Shown piece after piece: positions 1 through 10,617 of a DNA stretch of 64,000 nucleotides; position 1 is the stretch's first letter; every line of letters starts with the position of its first letter. The notes under the pieces are model-generated. The model made no database searches. It was not told where the DNA came from and saw nothing but the letters and a program-made list of their open reading frames with translations. The position numbers and the translations under genes are program-made. The DNA is from Nilaparvata lugens (taxonomy: Eukaryota > Arthropoda > Insecta > Hemiptera > Delphacidae): assembly GCF_014356525.2 (NCBI RefSeq), contig NC_052509.1, positions 35,584,001 to 35,648,000 on the forward strand. The letters are read 5' to 3'.

Positions 1-53
1 TGTATTTGTGTGAGCAATCCTATATGGCGCTTCGCCGGCTGCAGGCTTTTCCC
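1..53 (-). CDS. Pdpr: Pdpr-like exon, start of GcvT-like domain (cut by window edge)
   Basis: Acceptor TTTACAG at 54-60 (minus strand), followed by 53 bp that join the previous exon in phase and read G-E-K-P-A-A-G-E-A-P-Y-R-I-A-H-T-N-T. The R-I-A-H-T-N-T stretch is what I expect just before the conserved F-G-K-P-x-W-F of insect Pdpr proteins. The exon continues beyond base 1, so the rest of the aminomethyltransferase-like domain and the stop codon lie outside the window. Confidence 0.82.
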
Positions 54-521
54 CTGTAAATATAAGATAAATCGTGAGATAATAAATTCATAATATTGAA
101 TCAGATTGTTATAATAACAATTATCACGTTTACTAATGGTGAATGGTAATACTTTGGAAATATTGGGATTTTTCAAAATACATTGCAATATATAATCAAA
201 ACTCGTTGCTCACCGATCCGAAGCTGCACAGCTACATCAGTTGACATTATCTATTCCCACACTACAGACAACCTCTACTATACAAGCCTTTTTAATTGCT
301 CAGCTATACTGCCTCATCTATTATATTTGTTAACTATTACGATAATGAAAATGATAACAAAGTTGGATTGAATGTAACTGTACATTGATTAAGATGTCAC
401 ATTCTCATTGGGTGCTTCGACCATAAGAGAATGCACAACCCAATACAGGGTTATGATTATTTTAATATTTTTACAAACAATTCGCTCATTAAATGGAAGG
501 CACTTAACAGTAGTAACTAAT
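54..521. other. intron sequence, nothing recognised
   Basis: AT-rich Pdpr intron between the final visible exon and the tail of the first LINE. The only open frames are short and unconvincing. No inverted or tandem structure stands out. Confidence 0.5.
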
Positions 522-650
522 AATATAATAATAATAATAATTTATTCGACCACCAACAAACATTGTACAAACAAATTGAAATAAAATAACATAACTGGTG
601 TAGCAAACACCCACGCATGCACAATACATGTTTATCATCATAGTCTAAAT

Positions 651-1638
651 CAGTGGTCGCCAAACAGTCGATCGCGAGCTACCGGTAGCTCGTGGGGTAG
701 TTTTTGGTAACTCACAGAAATGCTTGGGTTGTCAACCATGCATTGAGAAACATGGCTACAAAATTTTGAATTTCTCACTGATATAACTGAGAAGTTGAAT
801 GATTTAAATTTGCAGCTTCATGCAAGAGATAAGTACATCGGTGGAATGATTTCAACTGTAAAATCAGTTTTCCAAGCAGCTTGAGATGTGGGAAAAGAAT
901 GTCGTCCAGTTTGAATATGAACACTTTTCCAGTCTGAGGAAAATCAATGACGAGAAAATTCCTCCACAGCAATAACCAAGAATACGTTACAATTCAAACT
1001 TGAGACAATACTCTGATCAACGATTTCAAGATTTTGAAAGCATATCGAATATGGTACAATTCGTCAACTCTCCTTTTGTAGAGATCGATGCAGAAGATTT
1101 TGCAGGTTGTGTTGTAGAAAACATTTTGGTGGAGATCAGGCTTCAGTTGAAATGGAATTTGTGGATTTTTAAAATGATCTTGTCTCTCAGATCACTTTCT
1201 ACAACTGGAAATATTTGGCCTCAAGTCCCGAAAGAAAAATATCTAATCATCATTCAAGTTGCATTGAGGTTGAAAGCTATGTTCAGCTCTACCTACTTGT
1301 GTGAAACATCTTTTTCAAGTATGGAATTCATAAAAAATCGATATAGGAACAGATTGACTGATGAACGTTTTGACAACTGCATCAGAATGGCGGCTCCAAC
1401 GTTCACTACAAACATCAAGAAAATACTTGATGGCCAAAAAGAGTTCCACTGTTCTCATTGAAATGTACATTTCAACTTTTGTTATACTTTTTGCTATGAG
1501 ATTAGATTTCAACACTAGAAATGTATCTTTATAGGCGATGAAAGATACTTTCTTTATTCTAATATTCCTTGGTAGCTCACTAGAAAATTTATAAAAATGC
1601 TATTCTAGCTCATAGGCTCATAAGTTTGGCGACCATTG
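651..1638 (+). mobile_element. hAT-type DNA transposon remnant with exact 8-bp TSD
   Basis: A 988-bp element flanked by identical 8-bp repeats GTCTAAAT (643-650 and 1639-1646). The termini are inverted: CAGTGGTCGCCAAAC on the left, CAATGGTCGCCAAAC on the right when reversed. An 8-bp duplication and CAxTGG-type ends are the hallmarks of the hAT superfamily. It sits inside the 3' region of LINE-A and is therefore younger than that LINE. Confidence 0.88.
730..1461 (+). pseudogene. hAT transposase C-terminal remnant
   Basis: The reading frame from 1000 ends with a recognisable hAT dimerisation domain: W-P-Q-V-P-K-E-K-Y, then L-K-A-M-F-S-S-T-Y-L-C-E-T-S-F-S-S-M and R-L-T-D-E-R. The Y-L-C-E-x-x-F-S-x-M block is typical of the transposase group related to the vertebrate EPM2AIP1/GTF2IRD2-type domesticated proteins. 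Upstream, 745-1000, conceptual translation gives F-L-T-D-I-T-E-K-L-N-D-L-N and a W-E-K motif from the same transposase, broken by a stop near 880 and by frame changes. The N-terminal zinc finger and most of the catalytic core are missing. Confidence 0.75.
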
Positions 1639-2040
1639 GTCTAAATGAAGCCCCAAAGGTAATCCTGTGTGGGGCCTTTCTTCGTATATTTAATCACAAT
1701 AGAAAATGATCAAACAAAAGATAGAAAAAAATGAAAGAAGGAATATAGAGAGTCTTACATTAATAGTATACAACATCTTAAGAAACTACAAAATTTTAAA
1801 AATGAATCAAGAGAAAAAAAATTTAAACTAAAATAATAAATTATACTGCAATTTAAACAGTTCTCCGTGCGGGCAGCACATTCCAAATGATAATTATCTA
1901 TTCTTCAGTCAACAGATGAAGCCACGCAAAATATAAGTGCTATGGCACAATATAATTACATAAATAATTCAAATTCCCAACCATACAAAAACTAAATCAA
2001 ACATGAAAAACAAAATATCAACTTTCGAGCAAGAAAACCT

Positions 2041-3663
2041 TCATAAAAACAACTGTCTATCATCAATCGCAACAATGAATTTTTTTAATCTGGCCTTTTC
2101 TATTTGGCTATATTGACACTCCTGTAAGTCAGGTTGCAAGGCATTGTAAAGCTTACCACCTACATATCTAAAAAATCTTCTGTTATGCTCAAGCCTAGGT
2201 CTATGTAATTGAACTCTATTTCTATAGCGTACATTATAATCAGCGATATGGGTTTGTGTTGTCAATTGACTTTTATTTTTGAAAGTATCCAAAACTGCTT
2301 TAAACAAAAAGGAATATGTGACTGGTAATACATTAAGGGATCTGAACAGGGGTAGCGAGTGTTCGATCCTTGGCTTGCCACAAATCAATCTTATAAAATG
2401 CTTTTGTGCTACAATAATAGGTTTAAAATTTGTTGTATATGCACTTCCATAACATATGAGTCCATAATTAATTCTTGACTCAACCAGAGTATGATACAAA
2501 TGTACTAGAAAATATCTTGGACACATATTTCTTAAAAAGTAGAAGTTCCTTATGGAAATTAACATTTCTGATTTTAATTTATGTATATGATCATACCATG
2601 AAAGTTTATTATCTATCAGCAAACCAAGGTACTTGACACAATCTGTTTCTTTTATCAAATCGCAATGGCAATCAAGCAAGGTATCCTCACAATTGAACTA
2701 ATGGTATTTTAGTAATGGCAAAGTATTATTCAACTTGTTATTTTTGAGCCTGAAATGAACTAAATTCGACTTATTTGCGTTGAGCAGTAATTTATTCCTA
2801 CAAAACCACCAGTGAATACACTTAATATCTTCTTGCATTTTAGCATGTATTGCTAATTCATTGTGGCCGTTGTAGAAAATAGCCGTGTCATCCGCAAAGG
2901 ATACGATTTCGCCCAAAAGCTTTCCATTCCATAGGTCATTCACATAAATTAGGAAAAGAACTGCTGACAAAACCGATCCCTGCGGAATGCCGTACTTAAC
3001 TAACCCCAAGTCGCTCAACTCACTATTTACTTGTTGGAATCTATTTCTAAGGTAGCTCCGAAACCATTCATTTGCCTCTCCCCTTATGCCTATTTTCTCT
3101 AGCTTCTCCAAAAGCAAATCGTGTTCAATCGAATCATATGCTTTCGAAATATCCAGGAATATTGCCGAGCATTTCAAGCCTTCATTGAAACTGTTATTTA
3201 CTTTGGATAGCAAATTTTTCATTGCCTCCTCAGTACCTCTACCTTGAAGGAATCCAAATTGGTTCTTGCTAAAGAATTTTCTATAATTTAAGTAGTTCAG
3301 AATCCTGTTTTTCATCACCCTCTCAAGTATTTTAGCGAATATTGATAATAGTGTTATTGGTCTAAAGTTATCAATGTTTATGTTTCTGCTACTTTTGGGA
3401 ATTGGGATTACTACGGATTTTTTTAATATTTCGGGGAAAACACCTTTTTGTAAGCTCAGATTGCAGAGCTCAACTAAAACGTCTAGGATGTAATCTAGAA
3501 TTTCTTTAATTGTTTGAGTCGAGATACCATCCACTCCAGGTGCAGTATTCATCTTGAGATCTTTTATTATGATCTGCATCTCTTCTGCATTCACGGGCTG
3601 GATGAACATAGATCCAGCTTGATATTGTATTGGGAAAACATCAGCCAGTACTTGATCTTGCAA
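2041..3663 (-). pseudogene. LINE-A ORF2 C-terminal part: reverse transcriptase
   Basis: Non-LTR reverse transcriptase domains in order: T-A-P-G-V-D-G-I, the K-S-V-V-I-P-I-P-K finger, N-F-R-P-I-T-L-L-S, K-N-Q-F-G-F (block with the conserved Q-x-G-F), L-D-I-S-K-A-Y-D, G-I-P-Q-G-S-V-L-S and the active-site F-A-D-D, then a thumb/C-terminal segment with K-Y-L-G-L-L-I-D. One TAG at 2695-2697 separates the RT from the last 212 codons, which are otherwise in the same frame. The active-site aspartates are kept, so decay is by scattered nonsense and frameshift changes. Confidence 0.8.
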
Positions 3664-3664
3664 A

Positions 3665-4969
3665 CAGTTTTCTAATTTAGGTCTATTATTCTCTACAATA
3701 GTAAAGAAAGTACTTATTTATACTATCAGCTATCTCTTTTGTACCCTCAATTGTTTCACCGTTTTGAAGTGTTATTTTTTCAATTGTCTTTCTTTTTTCC
3801 CCCCTCCCCAACAATCTATTTACAATTTTCCATTGCTCTTTAGTATTGCTTTTGCAAGTTTCAAATAGCTTTAAGAAATCTACTCTTGTTTGGAAATACG
3901 TATTTCATTTCTCAATTTATTTCTATATTTTAAATATTTTTTTCTTATTTATCGGATTATTTGGTTGCTCTTGATATTTTTTATATAGAGAATTTTTAAA
4001 TTGTATTTTATTGATTAATTTCTGTGTAATCCACTCTGACCTTGGTTTTAACCCCTTATTTTTTATAGTTTCCCTAGTTGTTACAGTTTCGTTAATTGTT
4101 TTCTGCAAGTATGAAATACATTTTTCCCATGCTGTTTCAACATTACGATTCTCTGTTTCTCCTAGAACATTATTCCATACCGTTGCTGCTAACATGTTTT
4201 TCAGCTTTCTGTGGTCTATTCTACTTTTCCCGTTTGTTTCATTTGATGTAATTTGATTTATAATTGGTTTTTCGTATTGTATTCTTACCTTTACCAATGA
4301 GTGATCGGTTATATCTAAATGTAAAATTTCAGTTTCTATATCGTTTATTTTTTTATTTAATCTAGTCTTAGTGAACTGAACAAAAACATGATCGATGCAC
4401 GATCCTGTATTGTTAACTAGTCTTGTGGGTTCATTTATCAATGAATCAAATCCAAAAGAACTCATAATTATTCTATATTCATCTACGATATTCTCATTAG
4501 ATAATAGGTTCAAGTTTATGTCACCAATAACGAAGAATGGTTAGGGATATTTTTCTATCTCATTCAGTTCTATCAGGAATTCTTTTATCTCGTTTATATA
4601 CAATCCCGGTGAATATAGATGTAATCTATATACCGCCAAGAACGAAAAAAATAAGCCTTGGCATGAACACTGACAGTAAATACAGTCAGCTGATAATAAA
4701 TCAACCTTTTTTGTCTCACATTTTACATCTCTACTCAAATAAACTACAGTACCTCCGGCTCGGTAATTATGATTATAACAACCTACCATTGTATACCCAT
4801 CAATTTGGTAAGAATTAGCTTCATTTTCATCTATCCATATCTCTGTCAATATTATTACAGAGGGCATAAACTGAAACTGCATTAAACTGGCAAGAAAGTT
4901 ATCAAAATTCTGTCGCATACTACGAATATTTTGATGAATAATTACAATTTCACTTACAGTACTCTCCAT
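3665..4969 (-). pseudogene. LINE-A ORF2 N-terminal part: AP-type endonuclease and linker
   Basis: It begins M-E-S-T-V-S-E-I-V-I-I-H-Q-N-I-R-S-M, the usual exonuclease/endonuclease/phosphatase fold start (N-I-R-S). T-E-I-W-I follows (the catalytic T-E-x-W motif), then G-G-T-V-V-Y-L, an I-G-D-I-N-L-N strand, C-I-D-H-V-F-V and a D-H-S-L-V end. This enzyme nicks the genomic target to prime reverse transcription. The frame is broken by a TAA at 4541-4543 just before I-G-D-I-N, by a frameshift at the A-run near 3935, and by more shifts between 3665 and 3920. It is therefore inactive. Confidence 0.75.
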
Positions 4970-5029
4970 TAGATTTTATTGTTATATTGGAATAGATAAT
5001 TTATGAGAAACGATTATTTATCAGTTCGT

Positions 5030-5988
5030 AAGTCATACCTTAAATAAGTTCCGTAGCTGCTCACTCGATTTTAATTCTATCACAGAACAACCCTCCTCCT
5101 TCCTTATCAGTATTTTACAGTTTCTGATCCACATATATTTGAATTGTTTCGCTTTCCAAGCATTCCTCGCAGCGGCGAAGACCTTTTTCCGGCTTGGTGA
5201 CAAACATTCATTTATGTATATGCTGTGTCCATCTTATGTCCATTCATATGTCTAGTAGAGAAATCCCTCTTCACTCTCCGCTTGTTGAGAATCGCCTCCT
5301 TATCCGTCCGCTTGACGAATTTGACGAGAATATGCGCCGGTCCCTCACGTGATGATACGTTGCCCTCCTCCGACGTCATCCTCCTTCCCGCTCGGTGGCA
5401 GACATCAATAGCATCCGTACTCAACTTGTGACCCAGGACTTCACTCATCTTGCTTATTATTGACCCCAGATTTTCATTGGGTTCTTGAGGAATTCCCTTC
5501 ACTTCAAGCATGTTAATCCGGGAATATTGCTCGAGATCTTCAACCTGCTCTCTTAGAGTAGAATTTTCGTTTTTCAACTGAACAATTTCCCCCTTAGAAG
5601 ATTCAACAGCCCCCAGACACTTGTTCAATCTTTCACTTTGGAGTTTGTAGTCCTTTGCTAATTGATCTACTGCTTGATGACACGCCTCAATCGAGTTACC
5701 TAGATCGGTTTCAAGTCTCTTATGATCCTCACGTATTCTGTTCAACAACCTAACAACGTCCTGCAAGCTTAACTCACCCTCAGCCGCTGTAGTTTCCAAC
5801 GCTATGCTTCTACGCCGCTCTTTGGAGCAATCCTCGCACCGCCAAATTTTCTTATTCTGTTGCATATACTTGAGATCGTCCATCGTGAGATTTACGCACT
5901 TGGCATGAACACTCGCATGACAGTCATTGCAGGTGGTCGAATCGTTATTAGCATCACGCACCGATTTTGAACATATTTTACAAGACAT
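5030..5988 (-). pseudogene. LINE-A ORF1: PHD-like zinc finger and coiled-coil protein
   Basis: The best start is the methionine at 5988 (M-S-C-K-I-C-S-K), although the frame is open to 6144. The N-terminus carries a PHD-like zinc finger: C-x2-C, then C-x2-C-x4-H-x2-C and a final W-R-C-x2-C. A long coiled coil follows (about residues 75-165, rich in L, E, K and Q). Next is an RNA-binding type domain with L-E-V-K-G-I-P and D-A-I-D-V-C-H-R-A-G-R. The main frame stops at 5212-5214, but coding continues in another frame with S-P-S-R-K-K-V-F-A-A, the usual end of such ORF1 proteins. A frameshift near 5215 has therefore cut off roughly 60 residues. ORF1 proteins bind LINE RNA in the ribonucleoprotein particle. 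Confidence 0.72.
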
Positions 5989-6585
5989 TTTCGATAGAGC
6001 AGTTACAGCCTCCAACACACTATTGAACATATGTTGTGATATTACACTAATAACAGCTTTAAAATTAAACGAATGTAAAGTCGAAGTATAATAAGCAGAA
6101 TACAATTTAAAACAAGCACTGTTCACTGTAAACGAAATTTTCAAACTATTATCTGCCAGTTGCTAGATAAGAGAGCGCCCGCACAAAAAAAAACATTTCT
6201 CTCTCGCTTCTCAATCAAAACTCTAATCAAACTTCGCGAGTTTATAATGAGCTCAGAACGGTGCATTTCTACTTTGAACTTCAAAAAAGTATTTTTAGAA
6301 GAGAATAGCACAGGACAGAGAGGAATGGAGAAGGATGAATAATGTATGGACCTGCCCTAGTGCACAAAACTGATGAGGATAATGATTTTAAATTATTTCA
6401 AAAGTACATTATGCTTTAACAAGACTAAAAAAAATATAGTCGGAGTTAAAAAAAAATACCATGATGAGTGATGAAACACCTCAGTTCTCTAAGGATAATT
6501 ATTATGATCTATAAAATTCTTAACAAAATTTTTTATCGGTATAAGAATTAAGCAATAATTTTCTTGAATAAGTAGTTTGCCTAAC

Positions 6586-6741
6586 CTCCAAACGAGGGAT
6601 CGAACCATGCCGGTCTCTCATAGCCCATAACCTGATTGAAGACAGCACCAGCATCCATCAGCTTCGGGTAGATTGGAGACATGCGAATGTTGCGACCAGT
6701 CTTGAACTCTGTGAATGGGTACTGAAGGCCATAATGCAAAC
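6586..6741 (-). CDS. Pdpr: Pdpr-like exon: linker to the GcvT-like domain
   Basis: 156 bp between acceptor TTTGCCAG and donor GTTAGG. It encodes H-Y-G-L-Q-Y-P-F-T-E-F, then G-R-N-I-R-M-S-P-I-Y and M-G-Y-E-R-P-A-W-F. This is the G-R-x-x-R-x-S-P-x-Y ... G-(F/Y)-E-R-P-x-(Y/W)-F signature at the junction between the FAD domain and the C-terminal tetrahydrofolate-binding, aminomethyltransferase-like domain. The donor overlaps an in-frame stop (GGA GGT TAG), so retention of this intron would end the protein right after the dehydrogenase domain. Phase 1 joins the exon at 53. Confidence 0.9.
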
Positions 6742-6827
6742 CTGGCAAACAGAACAGTAATTAAATTAACATACTCATTTATTTATTCATTTATTTCATA
6801 ACTAAATTGAAATATATGTAAATATAA

Positions 6828-7330
6828 CTAAATTCAATTCAATTCAAAAACATCTTTATTCCTCATAAAAAGCAAAACAATATGATTCACAATCTGTTGT
6901 CAGTTCTACAAACTCTTACATGAACTCATACATAAGAATAATATTATTGTACAATAAAAAACTCAAACAAAATAGTTGAAATTAAAACAAATAGAAAATG
7001 ATCCTCAAGAATCTTAATCCTAGTTTTGATCATGATTGAGATTCATAACTCATCAGGATTGAATTCATCAGGGAAGAGTCGTGAACCGACAGTGCTTTTA
7101 TTCAGGAATGATCTTCACATGGACCTGAGGTCTGTGTGTGAAGACTAGTTCTTCGGATTGCCAATATGTTTGGAAGATTCCGAGGAATGATTAAGAATTT
7201 TTGTAAAGTTGAACATTTCCGTGAATAAGCATTGATTTTTTTAAATAGATGATTCAGTAAATGTGAGGGGTATTGATTAATCATTGATAATATTATACTA
7301 GATATTAAAAACAGCAACAGTTACAATAAT
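6828..7330 (-). mobile_element. LINE 3' end fragment
   Basis: On the minus strand the segment runs into GAGGAATAAAGATG and a short (TTGAA)n tail at 6830-6850, which looks like a non-LTR retrotransposon 3' terminus. The remaining coding potential (7102-7317) is short and not recognisable beyond a possible ORF2 tail. The assignment rests mainly on the tail structure. Confidence 0.4.
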
Positions 7331-7531
7331 ATGATGATGATTGTGTTTAATAGCACAATGTCATTGGGTATTGGTATGCAGATATGTTGTCTGGATGACG
7401 ATGACTGATCCACAAGAAACAGACGTGGGTCCCAACAGATTGACCAATTTGGAATATTGTGATGGTCTCCAGGGGCCTATTTCACAAAGGTACAAGTATT
7501 GTTACCAACCATGGTTACGGACAAGTACTTG

Positions 7532-8344
7532 TATAGTGAGGTCCACGTTATAATGGCAGAGAAGAAAGATAGGAGAAAAACGATGCCAAGTCTCTCAATT
7601 TTACCACTGATTGTACACAGCTGTTACTCAATTCATCCCATTTAATTTGATCTAATAATAATTATCATTTCCTTGGTGAAATAATCAATTTAATGTCAAA
7701 TTAATCAATAAAATATATATTTTCAAAATTTTATTCAAAAATTTGCTTCCATAACTAAGATCAGATTTTTATTTTTATACTAACCGGAAATGGCGGCACA
7801 TTTAAAAAGCTGTGATAGACCAATCTGAATTTCAAAACAACAGAAATTAACTTATTTGGTAGGTATTCTATTCCAATTTCTTTTAAAAATGATAGAAAAA
7901 TAGAAACTCTTTTTTAAATAAGTAATTTCAATGGAAATAATTCTGAAATAATCTTTCAATATTATTTATACCGGTACGAGTAGATCTATCCTAAACGTGT
8001 AGGCTAACTTAAGCATGGATGAAGTCTAGGATGTTTAGTTATCAACTTTTAAAATGTCATTTCAGGTATTTTAATTTGTGTTTCTCATACGGTAATGTCT
8101 GAAAATTATTTGATTGTTCTAAAAATACATTTTAAATCAATTATACGACTTCGGTACCAAAGTATTTTGATAAAATGAAGAAAAAATGGTGGCTGAGTTA
8201 CTTTTGTATAGTCACTGTTAAAAGTGAAAATAAAATATTCTGGCAAACTGACAACATTGCAAAGCTAGAGAGAGATAGCGCTATCTGAGGACAGCAACAG
8301 TATTGTCAATCGTACAGTGCCATTATAACGTGGACCTCCCTATA
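7532..8344. mobile_element. TA-flanked inverted-repeat element (Tc1/mariner-like ends)
   Basis: Inverted ends TATAGTGAGGTCCACG at left and TATAGGGAGGTCCACG at right (reversed), extended by TTATAATGGCA, lie within TA/TATA duplications. About 810 bp with no transposase frame. It interrupts the host element at ACAAGTACTTG/GTTACAAG. A single related end occurs at 22395-22430. Confidence 0.7.
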
Positions 8345-8766
8345 GTTACAAGTTTACAAGTACTCACGTTTAACAAAAATTTATGATCTACAAGTTTATA
8401 ATTTTACAAGTCTACAAGTACTTCAATAGTAAACATAACCTGTTTTCATGATAATTTCTTTTTTCATCCTTCATAAAGGTTACTATTGTACTTTTCAACA
8501 ATTACTTTGAAAATATTTGAGAGCAATATAATGTTTTTGTACAGTCTACTTCATTGATTGCTGAATTTGTAACCTACACAGTATTATGTACTCTGTATAT
8601 ATATAGTATATGTACTATATATAATGTATACGATATTATACTGTGTATATATACTATAGTACACATAACCTATGAGGTGATACATTAATAACTATTTTGG
8701 AAATTTATTAAATTCAATTTCCCAATGCATATATTTTCAAAATAATGAAGTAGCCTATAGAGGAAT

Positions 8767-10074
8767 TTGACAGTGTGGAGATCTGGTCTTCTTTTGAAGT
8801 TAGCAATGATCCTGAAATGCAAGGCAACCGTCAATCTCTTTGGAGCTATATTGAGAGACCGTACATGCAGAGTGTCTCTTTATGGTAAACTCAGCACTAT
8901 AAGAAGATTACAAAATGGTTTACCTCAAGGATCGGTTCTTTCACCAATGTTGTTCAATGTTTACACTGCAGACCTGCCTGTTATTCAATCACGCAAGTTT
9001 ATTTATGCCGATGACATTGGACTTGTTACTCAAGGTCGAAATTTTGAACAGCTCCAAATTGTGTTGAATGAGGACTTAGAGTTAATGGCAGAATACTTCC
9101 AGCAGTGGTTCTTGAAGCCAAACCCGTCCAAAACAGTCTCAACAATATTCCATCTCAGTAACCAGCATGCAAAAAAGACAATTGATCTCAGGTTATGTGA
9201 CAAAAGAATATCTCATCAGGAAGCTCCCCGTTACCTAGGAGTCAGACTTGATAGATCTCTCACATATCGACAACATCTGCAGGGGTTGAGAGATAAACTG
9301 AAGACAAGGCTAAATATCATCAGCAAACTTGCGGGAACAACCTGGGGTTGTGACATGAATGCCCTTCGAACATCAAGTCTTGCACTTCTGTACAGTACAG
9401 GGGAGTACTGCTCTTCTGTCTGTGCTCGCAGCAGACATGTTGAGAAAATTGATACAGTTTTCTATGAAACTATGAGGAAGATTAGTGGGACATTGAGACC
9501 AACAGAGACTGAGTGGTTGCCTGTGCTTAGTAACATCATGCCTCCAGATCTCAGAAGGTTGGAGAAGAAGAACAAGTTCATTTCCCAGTTGCAACACATT
9601 CATGAGGATCTCACAGTCTCTAGAGATTTGGCTAACCCTGCACCAAGGCGCCTCAAGTCAAGAAGATACTTGAGACTTGACGAGCAGGAGGAAATTAGAA
9701 GTGCAAGGGAGTTATGGAGACTGAGATGGTTGCAGGGAGAGGTCAGGAACAAAGGCCTTGTGGATGAATCTAATGACATTGTTCCTGGCACCCAGCTGAG
9801 ACGTAGAGAGTGGTGTGGCCTTGACCGGTTCAGGACGCAGGTGGGAAGGTATGCTGAGCTGATGACAGCATGGGGATACACCTCTGATCCTCTGTGCCAA
9901 TGTGGACAAATTCAATCAATGAACCACCTAATATCTGAGTGTCCACAACACTCCTATCATGGAGGGCTGACAGAAGTTCATGATGCTGGAAAAGATGAAT
10001 GTCAGTGGCTCCAGAACTTTCTAAATTCTATTAGTATTTTTAAAATATTAAGTGTAAAATTATGTTTTTTTTTC
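8767..10074 (+). CDS. LINE-B reverse transcriptase C-terminal part, open reading frame
   Basis: An uninterrupted frame of 436 codons. It opens inside the RT palm (D-S-V-W-R-S-G-L), continues with L-P-Q-G-S-V-L-S-P-M-L-F-N-V-Y-T-A-D and the catalytic Y-A-D-D at about residues 80-83, then the thumb (R-Y-L-G-V-R-L-D). A basic C-terminal region ends in a C-x-C-x7-H-x4-C zinc-knuckle-like motif, typical of jockey-group ORF2 proteins. The start is created by truncation: the first codon is TTG and there is no genuine initiation context, so I do not expect an active protein. Lack of stop codons indicates a young insertion. The endonuclease and finger subdomains are missing. Confidence 0.75.
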
Positions 10075-10092
10075 TAATTTTGGCCTATGAAT

Positions 10093-10191
<99 letters not shown>
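8767..10191 (+). mobile_element. 5'-truncated LINE (LINE-B) between ~75-bp direct repeats
   Basis: The insert starts abruptly inside the reverse transcriptase (E-F-D-S-V-W) and ends in an (AC)n(AT)n tract at 10094-10191. Both flanks carry the same approximately 75-bp sequence (8688-8766 and 10192-10266), which starts ATAACTATTTTGGAA. They differ by about one substitution and a 5-bp indel. This is a very long target-site duplication, of the kind made by some endonuclease-initiated LINE insertions. Confidence 0.78.
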
Positions 10192-10192
10192 A
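10094..10192. repeat. (AC)n-(AT)n compound microsatellite
   Basis: About 50 bp of AC dinucleotides followed by about 45 bp of AT dinucleotides at the 3' end of LINE-B, immediately before the right copy of its target duplication. It probably represents the expanded 3' tail of the LINE. Confidence 0.9.
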
Positions 10193-10617
10193 TAACTATT
10201 TTGGAAGTTTATTAAATTCAATTTCCCAATGCATATATTTTCAAAATAATGAAGTATAGAGGAATATAGGGCATTTTTGATTATTAGAAATATTTATTGA
10301 ATATTTAAAATAATTTTCATGATCACTTGTAAATCCTTTGCATAGCTTTCCACTTCTGTAGAAATTTCATAGTTACAAACAAGTAATTTCGATAAAAATT
10401 TTTGGCTACAATAAAAATCTTTGTGAAACACTTGTTCGTAACAAGCAAATCACTTGTAAACTGTAGATCTGTAAATCACTTGTAAAATTCATTGTAACTA
10501 CAAGTTTACAAAATTCTGCTTTTGTGAAACGCTAGTAATCAGCTGTTCTCCAAAACCATGGTTGGCAACAAGACTTGTAACCTACTTGTACCTATGTGAA
10601 ACAGGCCCCAGTTGTAG

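Larger units (their letters stand above)
522..6200 (-). mobile_element. non-LTR retrotransposon (LINE-A), decayed but near full length
   Basis: Minus-strand LINE with ORF1 (zinc finger plus coiled coil), ORF2 (endonuclease plus reverse transcriptase) and a 3' end that finishes in an (ATT)n tract at 522-545, the kind of simple-repeat tail used by several jockey/I/CR1-supergroup LINEs. The PHD-like finger in ORF1 suggests the CR1/jockey supergroup, but the clade is not resolved. The 3' part (2040 downward) is interrupted by a hAT remnant at 651-1638. The 5' end is placed roughly at 6.2 kb, because the sequence there loses recognisable coding capacity. Confidence 0.8.
7470..10611. mobile_element. 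nested DNA element with GGGGCCTRTTTCAC termini
   Basis: The left end GGGGCCTATTTCACAAAG and, in reverse, the right end GGGGCCTGTTTCACATAG are both followed by GGTACAAGTA, giving inverted termini of about 27 bp. Inside both ends the motif TACAAGT/ACTTGTA recurs many times (8345-8430 and 10370-10510), a subterminal repeat pattern seen in some hAT- or P-like elements. Two later insertions, at 7532-8344 and at about 8767-10191, inflate a roughly 0.9-kb core. No convincing target duplication is visible, so the superfamily is open. Confidence 0.6.
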
